From: Mycobacterium sp. 236(2023)
GTDB lineage: Bacteria > Actinomycetota > Actinomycetes > Mycobacteriales > Mycobacteriaceae
Reading direction: 5' to 3'
NCBI RefSeq assembly: GCF_029623955.1
Contig: NZ_JARSBP010000003.1
Location: 558,001-622,000, forward strand
Length of the DNA stretch: 64,000 bases
Shown here: piece by piece, positions 42,243 through 51,739 of the stretch
Layout: each line of letters begins with the position of its first letter
How positions within the stretch are numbered: position 1 is the stretch's first letter
Position numbers and translations under genes: made by a program
Notes under the pieces: generated by a model
The model's database searches: none
Seen by the model: the letters and a program-made list of their open reading frames with translations, nothing else
Told to the model about the DNA's origin: nothing

Positions 42243-43655
42243 GTGACCCACACCGAATCCGACCTCGACACCGCGATCGAGGTGGAAGGCACCCCCGACG
42301 ACTCGACAGGTCAGATCGCCGAGGACCTGTCCGAGCCGACGACGATCTCCGTCGACGCCTACATCTCGCCGGACTACGCGCGCGCCGAGCGAGACAAGCT
42401 GTGGCGCAAGGTGTGGCAGCAGGTCGGCCGCGTCGAGGAGATTCCCGAGATCGGGAGCTATCTCACCTACGACATCCTCGACGACTCGATCATCATCGTG
42501 CGCACCGGACCCGATTCCTTTGCCGCGCATCACAACGTCTGCATGCACCGCGGCCGCAAGCTCGTCGACAACCCCGAAGGCGCCAAGAACGCGGTAGGCC
42601 GCGCGCGGAAGTCGTTCGTGTGCGGATTCCACGGCTGGACATACGGTCTCGACGGCACCTGCACCCACATTCGTGAGCAGGACGACTGGAAAGGCAAGCT
42701 GACCCCGCGCAACACCCACCTCGCGCCGGTGCAGGTCGACACCTGGGGCGGCTGGCTGTTCATCAACATGGACCCCGACTGCGAGCCGTTGGTCGACTAC
42801 CTGTTCCCGGCGTCGAAGATCCTCGACCCGTTCGGCCTGGAGAACATGCGCTACAAGTGGCGCAAATGGCTGTACTTCGACTGCAACTGGAAAGTCGCGA
42901 TGGAGGCTTTCAACGAGACCTATCACGTCTTCACCACTCACCCGGAGTTCAACAGGTTCGGTGAGTTCAAGGGCTGGGCCAAGGCGCAGGGCCGGCACAG
43001 CAACATCGGCTACGACGCGCCGAAAGGCATGGACGAGACCAAGTCCAAGATCCGCCTCGGCACCGGTGACCCGCGGATCTCGACCGCCGAGATGCAGGTC
43101 TACACGATGGAAGAGACCAACGCGACCACCACCCAGACGCTGGTGAACGCCGCCAAGCGGCTCGTCGACGAACTGCCCGAAGGCACCCCCGCCGATCAGG
43201 TGCTGCAGCACTGGCTGGCGTCGGCCCGCCGCGATGACGCCGCCCGCGGCGTCGAATGGCCCGTCATCCCGCCCGACATCCTCGGGCAGAGCGGCACGGC
43301 CTGGCAGTTGTTCCCGAACTTCCAGATCGGCCAGGGTCTGACGAGTGCGCTGTGCTACTCCGCCCGCCCGGATCCGAGCTACAACCCGGATAAGTGCATC
43401 TTCGAGGTCGCGGTCTACGAGCTGTACCCGAAAGGCGAAGAGCCGCAGACGGAGTGGGCCTACACACCGAAAGACTCGCCCAACTGGCTGTCGGTGCTGC
43501 CGCAGGACTTCTCCAACATGGCCGCGGTTCAGCAGGGCATGAAGTCGGCAGGGTTCCCGGGGACCCTGCCCAACCCGTACCGCGAGCGCAGCACCGTGAA
43601 CCTGCACCACCAGCTGTCCAAGTACATGGGCACCGGCGACCCCCAGGAATTGTGA
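42243..43655 (+). CDS. Rieske non-heme iron oxygenase, large (alpha) subunit
   Basis: The 470-residue protein has Rieske [2Fe-2S] ligands C100, H102, C127 and H130 (CMHRG and CGFHGW) and mononuclear iron ligands H228 and H233 in YHVFTTHPE, within a ring-hydroxylating alpha-subunit fold. It would insert oxygen into an aromatic or alicyclic substrate. No beta subunit, ferredoxin or reductase gene is nearby, so it is probably an alpha-only enzyme using a shared electron chain. RBS AAAGGAAAG precedes GTG 42243. Confidence 0.92.
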   Translation: MTHTESDLDTAIEVEGTPDDSTGQIAEDLSEPTTISVDAYISPDYARAERDKLWRKVWQQVGRVEEIPEIGSYLTYDILDDSIIIVRTGPDSFAAHHNVCMHRGRKLVDNPEGAKNAVGRARKSFVCGFHGWTYGLDGTCTHIREQDDWKGKLTPRNTHLAPVQVDTWGGWLFINMDPDCEPLVDYLFPASKILDPFGLENMRYKWRKWLYFDCNWKVAMEAFNETYHVFTTHPEFNRFGEFKGWAKAQGRHSNIGYDAPKGMDETKSKIRLGTGDPRISTAEMQVYTMEETNATTTQTLVNAAKRLVDELPEGTPADQVLQHWLASARRDDAARGVEWPVIPPDILGQSGTAWQLFPNFQIGQGLTSALCYSARPDPSYNPDKCIFEVAVYELYPKGEEPQTEWAYTPKDSPNWLSVLPQDFSNMAAVQQGMKSAGFPGTLPNPYRERSTVNLHHQLSKYMGTGDPQEL

Positions 43656-43656
43656 T

Positions 43657-43699
43657 TTCGGCGTAGTTCGTCAACCTCAGCGTGACCAACTACGCCGAA
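43657..43699. repeat. Inverted repeat, copy 1 (12-bp perfect stem)
   Basis: TTCGGCGTAGTT (43657-43668) and AACTACGCCGAA (43688-43699) are perfectly complementary, with a 19-base loop. It starts two bases after the Rieske gene stop. The same sequence recurs at 55882-55926. There is no T tract; it may act as a processing or partial termination site inside the operon, or be a repeated palindromic element. Confidence 0.65.
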
Positions 43700-43718
43700 T
43701 TCACGAGTTAGGAGACAC

Positions 43719-45560
43719 ATGACGACCCCGTGCGGGCCCACCGACACGCCCACCGACATCGACATCCCGGCCATCCGGGAGAAGTACGCGGCCGAGCGCG
43801 CCAAGCGCCTGCGGCCCGAAGGCGCCGACCAGTACCAGGAACTGGAAGGCGATTTCGCCGACTTCTACGAGACGGACCCGTACACGACGGTGACCGAGCG
43901 TGACCCGATCATCGAGGACGCCGACGTCGTGGTCCTCGGCGGCGGCTTCGCCGGGTTGCTCGCGGGCGCGTACCTGAAGAAGGCGGGCGTGGACGGTGTC
44001 CGCGTCATCGAGATGGCCGGCGACTTCGGTGGGGTCTGGTACTGGAACCGATTCCCAGGAATTCAGTGCGACAACGACGCGTACTGCTACATCCCGCTAC
44101 TCGAAGAGCTCGACTTCATGCCGAGCAAGAAGTTCGCCGACGGCGCCGAGATCTTCGAGCACTGCCGCAACATCGGCAAGCACTTCGGACTGTACGACGG
44201 CGCGCTGTTCTCCACCCAGGTGCGCGAATTGCGTTGGGAGGACGCCTCGCAGCGCTGGCAGATCAGCACCGACCGCGGTGACCAGATCCGGGCCCGCTTC
44301 GTCGTCATGGCCCAGGGTTCCTACAACCGTCCCAAGCTGCCCGGCATCCCCGGCATCAAAGACTTTGCAGGTCACGTGTTCCACTCCGCTCGTTGGGATT
44401 ACGACTACACCGGCGGAACCGCCGACGGTGGCCTCGACAAGCTGGCGGACAAGCGCGTCGCACTCATCGGCACCGGAGCCACCGGAATCCAACTCGTTCC
44501 GCATCTCGGCCGCGATGCCCAGCAGCTGTTCGTGTTCCAGCGCACCCCGTCGTCGGTCGACGCGCGGACGAACCCACCCACCGATCCGGAGTGGGCCGCC
44601 ACGTTGCAGCCGGGTTGGCAGGAAGAACGCAAGAAGAACTTCCACAACTGGTCACCGTTCGTCGGCGTCGTGTTCGGCGAGCCGGATCTGGTGTGCGACT
44701 TCTGGACTGAGCTCGGCCGCAACCTGACCGCCCGCGTCGCAGGCAGCGAGAATCCCGCTGAGGTGACGATCGAACAGATCATGGCCTTCCGGGAAGAAGA
44801 AGATTACAAGATCATGGAGCGGCTGCGACGCCGCGTCGCCGAGATCGTCGAAGACCCCGACACGGCTGAAGCGCTCAAGCCGTACTACCGGTTCATGTGC
44901 AAGCGACCGACATCCAGCGAGCATTACCTGGCGACCTTCAACCGGCCCAACGTCACCCTGGTCGACGTGTCCGCGTCCAAAGGTGTGGAACGCCTGACCG
45001 AGAAGGGGATCGTGGCCGACGGCGTCGAGTACGAAGTCGACTGCGTCATCTTCGCCAGTGGCTTCGAAATCTCCACCGAGATCAGCCGCCGATTCGCGAT
45101 CGACACGATCGTCGGTCGCGACGGGCTCTCACTGTTCGACCATTGGGGCGATGACTACAAGACCCTGCACGGCATGACCAGCAGGGGCTTCCCGAACCAG
45201 TTCTTCATGGGCTTCATCCAGGGTGGCGTGTCGGCCAACACGACCGCGATGCTCGAACAGCAGGCCAAACACATCGCCTACATCATCGCCGAGGCACAGA
45301 ACCGGGGCGCCACGACGGTGGAGCCGACTCAGGACGGTCAGGACGCCTGGGTCAGCACCGTTCGTGAGCTGGCGATCGACAACTCGGCCTTCGAACTGTC
45401 CTGCACGCCCGGCTATTACAACAACGAAGGCCAGGGTGGTGCCGTGAAGAACGGCGCATTCCTCGGTGACTTCTACTCGCCGGGCTTTTATGCGTTCGAC
45501 GAGCTGATCGCCGAATGGCGCGCCAACGGCGACCTGGACGGATTGGAGCTGTCCCAATGA
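43719..45560 (+). CDS. Baeyer-Villiger-type flavin-containing monooxygenase
   Basis: The 613-residue protein has FAD motif GGGFAG near residue 74, the type I BVMO fingerprint FAGHVFHSARWD beginning near residue 216 and NADPH motif GTGATG near 250, all in expected order. Length fits cyclohexanone-monooxygenase relatives with an N-terminal extension. It would convert a ketone to an ester or lactone, which the beta-propeller (39638) or amidohydrolase (55944) could hydrolyse. It ends overlapping the TauD-like start by four bases. Confidence 0.92.
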   Translation: MTTPCGPTDTPTDIDIPAIREKYAAERAKRLRPEGADQYQELEGDFADFYETDPYTTVTERDPIIEDADVVVLGGGFAGLLAGAYLKKAGVDGVRVIEMAGDFGGVWYWNRFPGIQCDNDAYCYIPLLEELDFMPSKKFADGAEIFEHCRNIGKHFGLYDGALFSTQVRELRWEDASQRWQISTDRGDQIRARFVVMAQGSYNRPKLPGIPGIKDFAGHVFHSARWDYDYTGGTADGGLDKLADKRVALIGTGATGIQLVPHLGRDAQQLFVFQRTPSSVDARTNPPTDPEWAATLQPGWQEERKKNFHNWSPFVGVVFGEPDLVCDFWTELGRNLTARVAGSENPAEVTIEQIMAFREEEDYKIMERLRRRVAEIVEDPDTAEALKPYYRFMCKRPTSSEHYLATFNRPNVTLVDVSASKGVERLTEKGIVADGVEYEVDCVIFASGFEISTEISRRFAIDTIVGRDGLSLFDHWGDDYKTLHGMTSRGFPNQFFMGFIQGGVSANTTAMLEQQAKHIAYIIAEAQNRGATTVEPTQDGQDAWVSTVRELAIDNSAFELSCTPGYYNNEGQGGAVKNGAFLGDFYSPGFYAFDELIAEWRANGDLDGLELSQ

Positions 45561-46387
45561 CCACATCGCTCCGACTTTCCAGCCAGGAGATCAGCCCGCG
45601 CATCGGCACGCGGATTCTCGCCGACAAGGCCGCGCTGCTGTCCGGCGACCACGCGGGCGAGCTTCGCGATCTGCTCGAACAACGAGGAGTACTGGTCTTC
45701 CCCGAGATCGGGTTCACCGATGACGAGCAGGTCGCTTTCACCGAGACACTCGGCACACTCGCCACCGAGCGCAAGGGCGAGAAGGTGTACAACGTCACGT
45801 TGGACACGAAGGTCAACAAGCAGGCCGACTACCTCAAAGGCTCGCTGTACTGGCATCTCGACGGCACGATGAACGAGGTCCCGATCCTTGCCTCGCTGCT
45901 GTCGAGCAAGGTGCTGCCCAGCGACGGCGGCGGCGACACCGAGTTCTGCAACACCTACGCTGCCTACGACGACCTCTCCGACGAGGACAAGGCGCAGATC
46001 GACGGCCTGCGCGTGGTGCACTCCACGTGGACGACGCTGATGTACTACGAGCCCGAACCCGACCTGAAGACGCTGCAGGCGATGATGTCGATCGGCGAGC
46101 GCGAATTGCCGCTGGTGTGGCGGCACAGTTCAGGCCGCAAGTCGCTGGTGCTGGGCTGCACGGCGGGCCATGTCGTCGGTTTGGACCGCCGCGAGAGCAC
46201 GGAACTTCTTGTCCGGCTGCGGGAATGGTCCACCCAACCGCAGTTCGTCTATCGCCACCAGTGGTCGGTCGGCGACCTGGTGATCTGGGACAACACCGGC
46301 ACGATGCACCGCGCCCGGCCGTACAACCCGGACTCGGGCCGGCTGCTCAACCGCACCAAACTCGAGGGCGAGGAGCCGTTCGCTTGA
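45557..46387 (+). CDS. TauD-family Fe(II)/2-oxoglutarate dioxygenase
   Basis: The 276-residue protein from ATG 45557 (ATGA overlap) has iron ligands H100 and D102 (WHLDG) and distal H251 (GTMHRA), with Arg residues near the end to bind 2-oxoglutarate. Relatives hydroxylate taurine, 2,4-D and other acids, sometimes at the carbon next to an acid group. Its place between a BVMO and CoA-pathway genes suggests hydroxylation or ether cleavage of an acidic intermediate. Confidence 0.9.
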   Translation: MTTSLRLSSQEISPRIGTRILADKAALLSGDHAGELRDLLEQRGVLVFPEIGFTDDEQVAFTETLGTLATERKGEKVYNVTLDTKVNKQADYLKGSLYWHLDGTMNEVPILASLLSSKVLPSDGGGDTEFCNTYAAYDDLSDEDKAQIDGLRVVHSTWTTLMYYEPEPDLKTLQAMMSIGERELPLVWRHSSGRKSLVLGCTAGHVVGLDRRESTELLVRLREWSTQPQFVYRHQWSVGDLVIWDNTGTMHRARPYNPDSGRLLNRTKLEGEEPFA

Positions 46388-47322
46388 GCGACGACCTGAG
46401 GTTCGACGGTCGCGTCGCCGTCGTCACCGGCGGCGGCCGCGGGCTCGGCCGCGCCTACGCGCTGTTGCTCGCGGCCCAGGGCGCCAAAGTCGTGGTGAAC
46501 GACCCCGGCGGCGCCCTCGACGGCGGCAGTGGGGGCCGCGCAGACACGGGCCCGGCATACGACGTGGTGCGCGAGATCATCGACGCCGGAGGCGAAGCCG
46601 TCGCCAACACCGACTCGGTGGCCAGTCCCGAAGGTGGGCAGGCGATCATCGCCACCGCCGTCGACCGGTTCGGCGGCGTCGACATCCTCGTCCACAACGC
46701 GGGAATCGTGCGGCGGGCCTCGTTGACGACGATGACCTACGACGACTTCGACGCCGTCCTCGATGTGCACCTGCGCGGCGCGTTCCACGTCGTGCGTCCC
46801 GCATTCCCGGTGATGTGCGACGCCGAATACGGGCGGATCGTGCTGACGTCGTCGATCGGCGGCCTGTACGGCAACCACGACGTCGCCAACTACGCCGTCG
46901 CGAAAGCCGGTGTGATCGGCCTGTCGAATGTCGCGGCGATGGAAGGTGCAGCGCACAACGTGAAGAGCAACGTGATCGTGCCCGCTGCGGTGACGAGGAT
47001 GGCCGAAGGCATCGACACCTCGGCCTACCCGCCGATGGGGCCCGAACTCGTCGCGCCCGTCGTCGGCTACCTCGCGCACGAAAGCTGTTCGGCAACAGGG
47101 GAGATGTTCGTCGCGCTGGCGGGCCGGGTCGCCACCGCCGTGATCACCGAATCGCCCGGCGTGTACCGGCCGTCATGGACGATGGCCGAGGTCGGTGAGC
47201 ATCTCGCCGCGATCCGCGACCGCACCGAACCTGTCACGTTCCCGGTGGTCCCCGACGGGCACAACGACCACATCCGGTACAGCTTCGGCATGGCGAGCCG
47301 ACGGGGTGCTGCGCATGTCTGA
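46384..47322 (+). CDS. Short-chain dehydrogenase/reductase (17beta-HSD4-like type)
   Basis: The 312-residue SDR starts with TTG 46384 overlapping the TauD-like stop by four bases. VVTGGGRGLGRAYALLLA and VVNDPGGALDGGSGG resemble the dehydrogenase unit of peroxisomal multifunctional enzyme type 2, which oxidises 3-hydroxyacyl-CoA; HNAGI, SSIGG and YAVAK complete the site. A hydroxyacyl-CoA dehydrogenase role in this CoA pathway is likely but unproven. Confidence 0.88.
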   Translation: MSDDLRFDGRVAVVTGGGRGLGRAYALLLAAQGAKVVVNDPGGALDGGSGGRADTGPAYDVVREIIDAGGEAVANTDSVASPEGGQAIIATAVDRFGGVDILVHNAGIVRRASLTTMTYDDFDAVLDVHLRGAFHVVRPAFPVMCDAEYGRIVLTSSIGGLYGNHDVANYAVAKAGVIGLSNVAAMEGAAHNVKSNVIVPAAVTRMAEGIDTSAYPPMGPELVAPVVGYLAHESCSATGEMFVALAGRVATAVITESPGVYRPSWTMAEVGEHLAAIRDRTEPVTFPVVPDGHNDHIRYSFGMASRRGAAHV

Positions 47323-48469
47323 CGGACCGCTCGCCGGGATTCGCGTCGTCGACCTCACGGCGATGGTGATGGGCCCCTACTGCACGCAGATCATGGCCGA
47401 TATGGGTGCCGACGTGATCAAAGTCGAACCCCCGCAGGGCGACAACACGCGCTTCATCTCCGTCGGGCCGGTGTCCGGCATGAGCGGCGTGTTCGTCAAC
47501 GTCAACCGCGGCAAGCGCAGCGTCGTGCTGGATCTGCGGTCCGAAGAAGGCCAGGCGGCGATGCGGGCACTCATCGAACGCGCCGACGTGTTCATCCATT
47601 CGATGCGCTCCAAGGCGATCGCGAAACTGGGGTTCGGCTACGACGACGTCGCCGCGATCAACCCGACGATCATCTACACGAACTGCTACGGATACGGCAG
47701 GCGCGGCCCCGAACGGGATCGCCCCGCCTACGACGACACCATTCAGGCCGAATGCGGAATTCCGGCTGTGCAAAGACAACTCACCGGCGAGGCGGACTAC
47801 GTCGGCACGATCATGGCGGATAAGGTGGCCGGGCTGACTGCGTTGTACGCGACCACGATGGCGTTGTTCCATCGGGAGCGGACCGGGGAAGGCCAAGAGG
47901 TCGAAGTCGCCATGTTCGAGACCATGGCGTCCTTCATGCTGGTCGAGCATGCCAACGGCGCCATGTTCGACCCCCCTCTCGGTCCTGCCGTCTACCCGCG
48001 CACCGTGGCACCGAACCGGCGCCCGTACCGCACCAAGGACGGCTACATCGCCGCGCTCATCTACAACGACAAACACTGGAATGCGTTCGTCGCGGCGGTC
48101 CAACCGCCCTGGGCCTCCGACCTGTACGCGACGCTGGAGGCGCGAGCCCACCAGATCGACGCCGTCTACGGGCTCGTGGCTCAGACATTGCAGGAACGCA
48201 CCACCGACGAGTGGCTGGATCTCTTCCGCGAGTTGGAGATTCCCGCAGCACCGCTGAACACACCGGACGCGCTGTTCGACGATCCGCATCTCAATGCCGT
48301 CGGGCTGTTCGAAACCGTGGACACACCGCACGGCCCCGTGAAGTTCCCGGGTGTGCCGACGTGGTTCTCGCGCACGCCGGGCAAGGTCCGCGGCCCGGCA
48401 CCCGAACTCGGTGCCGATACCGACGCCGTGCTCGAAGAGCTGGGTCTCGGGACGGAACGGGTGCGCTGA
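47315..48469 (+). CDS. CaiB/BaiF family CoA-transferase
   Basis: The 384-residue protein starts at ATG 47315, overlapping the SDR by eight bases. It has the family III start LAGIRVVDLTAMVMGPYCTQ, the catalytic Asp in the expected place (RPAYDDTIQAECG) and the C-terminal VGLFETVDTPHGPVKFPG. Such enzymes move CoA between carboxylates, or act as racemases. It provides an ATP-independent way to activate an acid in the pathway. A longer frame upstream is shadow. Confidence 0.9.
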   Translation: MSDGPLAGIRVVDLTAMVMGPYCTQIMADMGADVIKVEPPQGDNTRFISVGPVSGMSGVFVNVNRGKRSVVLDLRSEEGQAAMRALIERADVFIHSMRSKAIAKLGFGYDDVAAINPTIIYTNCYGYGRRGPERDRPAYDDTIQAECGIPAVQRQLTGEADYVGTIMADKVAGLTALYATTMALFHRERTGEGQEVEVAMFETMASFMLVEHANGAMFDPPLGPAVYPRTVAPNRRPYRTKDGYIAALIYNDKHWNAFVAAVQPPWASDLYATLEARAHQIDAVYGLVAQTLQERTTDEWLDLFRELEIPAAPLNTPDALFDDPHLNAVGLFETVDTPHGPVKFPGVPTWFSRTPGKVRGPAPELGADTDAVLEELGLGTERVR

Positions 48470-49662
48470 TGGACTTCGACATGGGTAAGCGGGCCGGTGA
48501 CCTGCGCGGCGAGTTGCGCGCGCTCGTCAATGAGCATGTGCCCGAAGGCTTCCTCGGTGCGTTCACCGACGACCCGGCCGACCTGGAGACCGCGCAGAGT
48601 TTCTGCCGCACGCTGGCCGCGCGCAATCTGCTGTGCATGGCGTGGCCGGAGGAGTTCGGCGGCGGCGGCGCCTCGGTGTGGGAGCAGACCGTGGTGCGCG
48701 AAGAGATGTGGGCGCATCACGAACCGCGCGGCGCACAGTACATGGGCGTCAACTGGGTCGGTCCGATCATCATGCGTCACGGCACCGCGGAGCAGCGGCG
48801 CACGCACCTGCCGCCGATCGCGGCGGGGGACGTGATCTGGTGCCAGGGATTCTCCGAGCCCGAAGCGGGGTCTGATCTGGCGTCGCTGCGAACCACCGCG
48901 CGACGCGACGACGAAGGTTGGCTGGTGAGCGGCCAGAAGATCTGGACGTCGTACGCGACGATGGCGCAGTGGTGCTTCCTGTTGGCCCGAACTTCGAGAG
49001 TGGGAGAAGGTGCAACCCAGAAGAAGCAGCAGGGTCTGACGATCTTCCTTGTCCCGATGGATGATCCGGCGATCACCGTCCGGCCGATCGGCACCATGCT
49101 GGGCCCGCACCACCTCAACGAGGTGTTCTTCGACGACCTGCGCGTCACCGAGGCCGACGTGCTCGGCACCGTCGACCAAGGCTGGTCGATCGTGCAGGAC
49201 GTGATGTCGTTCGAACGGGTCGGCATTGCCCGGTATGCCCGCTGCGAGCGGTTGCTCGCGGCCGCGCCCGCGGTGCTGGGCGAGCGGTGGGAATCGCTGC
49301 CCGGGGAGCTGCGCGGTCGGTGGATCCGGATGCAGACGCACTGCCGCCGCGCGCGGCTGCTCGCCTACCGGGTGGTCGCCCTGCAGAGCAGCGGCAGGAT
49401 CACCCCGGGTGACGCGTCGGCCTACCGCATCGCGGTGACGAAGCTCGATCAGGACAGCGCCGAGGTGTTGATGGACATCGCCGCCGAGGTGCGGCACGAC
49501 GACGAGCGAGCCGCGTGGTTCCTCGGTGAAGTGGAAGACCACTGGAAGTACTCGCAGGCGTCCACGGTCTCGTCGGGAAGTATTGAAATGCAACGTATTC
49601 TGCTGTCTCGCGCGATGCTGACCGCGGACGCGAGGAGCAAAGAGAGCACGGGTGCCCGATGA
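48469..49662 (+). CDS. Acyl-CoA dehydrogenase family protein 1
   Basis: The 397-residue flavoprotein has WCQGFSEPEAGSDLASLRTTA (FAD/substrate segment, split across two helices) and the C-terminal SSGSIEMQRILLSR. It fits FadE-type enzymes of the large-substrate (steroid or branched) class. TGATG links it to the CoA-transferase. It is followed by three more ACAD-family genes; in actinobacteria such full-length/short pairs often form heterotetramers. Confidence 0.9.
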   Translation: MDFDMGKRAGDLRGELRALVNEHVPEGFLGAFTDDPADLETAQSFCRTLAARNLLCMAWPEEFGGGGASVWEQTVVREEMWAHHEPRGAQYMGVNWVGPIIMRHGTAEQRRTHLPPIAAGDVIWCQGFSEPEAGSDLASLRTTARRDDEGWLVSGQKIWTSYATMAQWCFLLARTSRVGEGATQKKQQGLTIFLVPMDDPAITVRPIGTMLGPHHLNEVFFDDLRVTEADVLGTVDQGWSIVQDVMSFERVGIARYARCERLLAAAPAVLGERWESLPGELRGRWIRMQTHCRRARLLAYRVVALQSSGRITPGDASAYRIAVTKLDQDSAEVLMDIAAEVRHDDERAAWFLGEVEDHWKYSQASTVSSGSIEMQRILLSRAMLTADARSKESTGAR

Positions 49663-50576
49663 TCCTCGATCTGTCCGACGACGCTCTGGAGTACGGGCGT
49701 CAAGCCTTGCAGGCTTTCGAAGCCGCAGGCGGGGACCGGCTTGTCGAGCAGGCGGAGGCCGCCCCCGATTCCCGGGAATCGCTTGTGGGGCCGGTACTCG
49801 CCGAACTCGGCGCGTGGGAGCTCGACCCGCGCACCGACACCGACGGGCTCGAGGCGGCCGCGGCGCTGTGTCGCAGCGCGGGATTCTGGGCGCTGCCCTA
49901 CCCGTTAGCCGAGCGGCTCTCCGCACCGGCGGACCTCGACGTAGACGGACTCCTCGTCGTCGGGGGCGCCAGGCCGTCGGCGACCATCGCCGGCCTCGAC
50001 TTGCGTTGGGCTGCAGTAAATCTCGAAGGTCAGCGGTTCACTGTGTCCGGGCACGGCTCGACAGGGCCTGCGTTCGTCACCGAGCTCGAGTTGACGGCAC
50101 TCGACGGTGACGGTGCCAGCGACGTCGCGCTGGGGCTCGTGCTGCCCTGCTGGACATTGCTCGGGATGCTCGACCGAGCGATCGCGTTGACGGTCGCCCA
50201 CGTCAGCCTGCGCAAGCAGTTCGGTCAGACGCTGTCGTCCTTCCAGGGTGTCCAGTTCCAGCTGACCGACGCCGAGGTCGAACGCAGCGGCGTCGACATC
50301 CTGGCCAAGCACGCGCTGTGGTCCGTGGCGACGGATCAGCCGCACGCGGTCGACGACGCATTGGCGTTGCGGATGGCGGCGATCGAGGCCGCCGATGTGG
50401 TGTTCCGCGTGTGCCATCAGCTGCACGGTGCGGTCGGCTTCTGCGACGAGACCCACCTGTCGTGGCTATCGCGCTACAGCCAGCCGTTGCGCCGCTTGCC
50501 CTTCGGGCTGTCCGGAACGCGTGACCACCTCACCACGGTGGCGGGGCGCCGCGGGCTGGCGGGACTGTACTCGTGA
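49659..50576 (+). CDS. Acyl-CoA dehydrogenase-like protein 2 (short, partner-type)
   Basis: The 305-residue protein has only the C-terminal half of an ACAD clearly recognisable (LRKQFGQTLSSFQGVQFQLTDAEV; HQLHGAVGFCDE); the middle beta-domain is reduced. This is like the short subunits of alpha2beta2 FadE complexes such as FadE28/FadE29 of cholesterol catabolism. It overlaps both neighbours by four bases, so it probably pairs with one of them. Confidence 0.85.
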   Translation: MILDLSDDALEYGRQALQAFEAAGGDRLVEQAEAAPDSRESLVGPVLAELGAWELDPRTDTDGLEAAAALCRSAGFWALPYPLAERLSAPADLDVDGLLVVGGARPSATIAGLDLRWAAVNLEGQRFTVSGHGSTGPAFVTELELTALDGDGASDVALGLVLPCWTLLGMLDRAIALTVAHVSLRKQFGQTLSSFQGVQFQLTDAEVERSGVDILAKHALWSVATDQPHAVDDALALRMAAIEAADVVFRVCHQLHGAVGFCDETHLSWLSRYSQPLRRLPFGLSGTRDHLTTVAGRRGLAGLYS

Positions 50577-51739
50577 GCGATCTGGAGGCATTCCGCGCCG
50601 AGGTGCGCGCCTGGTGCCGCGACCATGTGCCGCCGAACTGGCGTGCGGACCAGACCGGCGTTGACGAAGCGGAGTTCGTCCGGTTCCAGAAGGCGTGGTT
50701 CGCCGAGCTGCGCGGCGCAGGCTATGCCGTCCCACACTGGCCCGCCGAATGGGGCGGTGGTATGCCGGTCGAGAAGCAAGTCGTGCTCTATCAGGAGCTC
50801 GCGGCCCACGACGCACCCCGGCTCGTCCTCGCGTTCGTCGGAATCCACCACGCCGCCTCCACGCTGCTGATCGCAGGCACCGAAGAGCAACGGCGCCAGC
50901 ACCTTCCGGCGATCCTCGACGGGGAGATCTGGGTGCAGGGGTTCTCCGAGCCGGAGGCAGGATCAGACCTGGCCGCCCTGCGCACGACGGCCCGCCTGAG
51001 TGGTGACGACGACGAAAAAAGCTATGTGGTCAACGGGCAGAAGTTGTGGGCCAGCGGTGGGATGCATGCCGACTGGTGTCTGCTGCTCGCTCGCACGGAC
51101 CCTGACGCCCCGAAGCGGAAGGGAATTTCCTACTTCCTGCTCGACATGAAAAGCCCCGGCGTCGACGTGCGGCCTATCCGCAACGCCATCGGCGACTCGC
51201 ACTTCTGTGAGATCTTCCTCGACAACGTGCGCATTCCCGCTACCGACCTGGTTGGAACCGAGAACCAGGGCTGGCAGGTAGCACAGGCCACCCTTGGTGC
51301 CGAGCGTGGAATGACGATGCTCGAACTGGCAGAACGGTTGGGCAACGCCGGCTTTCGGTGGCTCGTCGAGTCCGCGGACCTCGACGATCCTCTGGTCGCC
51401 GATCGTCTCGCACAGTTCGAGGCCGAGCTCACCGGGCTGCGCGGCATGTGCCGCCGCATCGTGCAGGACGGACCCACAGGGCCTGCTGATGCGTCCGTCG
51501 TGAAGCTGTACTACAGCGAGCTGTTGCAGCGGATGACCGACTTCGGCACCGAGATCGGTGGTCCCGAAGCGCACACCGTGGTGGCCAAACCCATGTCCAG
51601 CGGATGGGAATCCGGTTCCTGGGTCCTCGATTTCCTCGGGTCGTGGGAGTGGACCATCCCGGGCGGTGCCAGCGAGATCCAGCGGACCATCATCGCCGAG
51701 CGTGGGCTGGAGCTGCCTCGAGAGCCGAGCGTGGCATGA
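50573..51739 (+). CDS. Acyl-CoA dehydrogenase family protein 3
   Basis: The 388-residue protein begins at GTG 50573 (GTGA overlap). It has HWPAEWGGGMPVEKQ, QGFSEPEAGSDLAALR, NGQKLWASGG and the C-terminal PGGASEIQRTIIAERGL, the complete ACAD pattern. The set of two full-length and two shorter proteins suggests two heteromeric dehydrogenases acting on two intermediates. Confidence 0.9.
   Translation: MSDLEAFRAEVRAWCRDHVPPNWRADQTGVDEAEFVRFQKAWFAELRGAGYAVPHWPAEWGGGMPVEKQVVLYQELAAHDAPRLVLAFVGIHHAASTLLIAGTEEQRRQHLPAILDGEIWVQGFSEPEAGSDLAALRTTARLSGDDDEKSYVVNGQKLWASGGMHADWCLLLARTDPDAPKRKGISYFLLDMKSPGVDVRPIRNAIGDSHFCEIFLDNVRIPATDLVGTENQGWQVAQATLGAERGMTMLELAERLGNAGFRWLVESADLDDPLVADRLAQFEAELTGLRGMCRRIVQDGPTGPADASVVKLYYSELLQRMTDFGTEIGGPEAHTVVAKPMSSGWESGSWVLDFLGSWEWTIPGGASEIQRTIIAERGLELPREPSVA

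Noticed and set aside
41246-42292. N-terminal extension of the beta-propeller frame upstream of 41245
   Set aside because: It runs antisense to the SDR gene and across the operator region; composition is that of a shadow.
41967-43610. 547-codon minus-strand frame opposite the Rieske gene
   Set aside because: The plus-strand frame has complete Rieske and iron motifs; the minus frame has none.
47234-49926. Long minus-strand frames (365 and 581 codons) opposite the CoA-transferase and ACAD genes
   Set aside because: Low-complexity Arg/His-rich translations with no family features, antisense to strongly supported genes.
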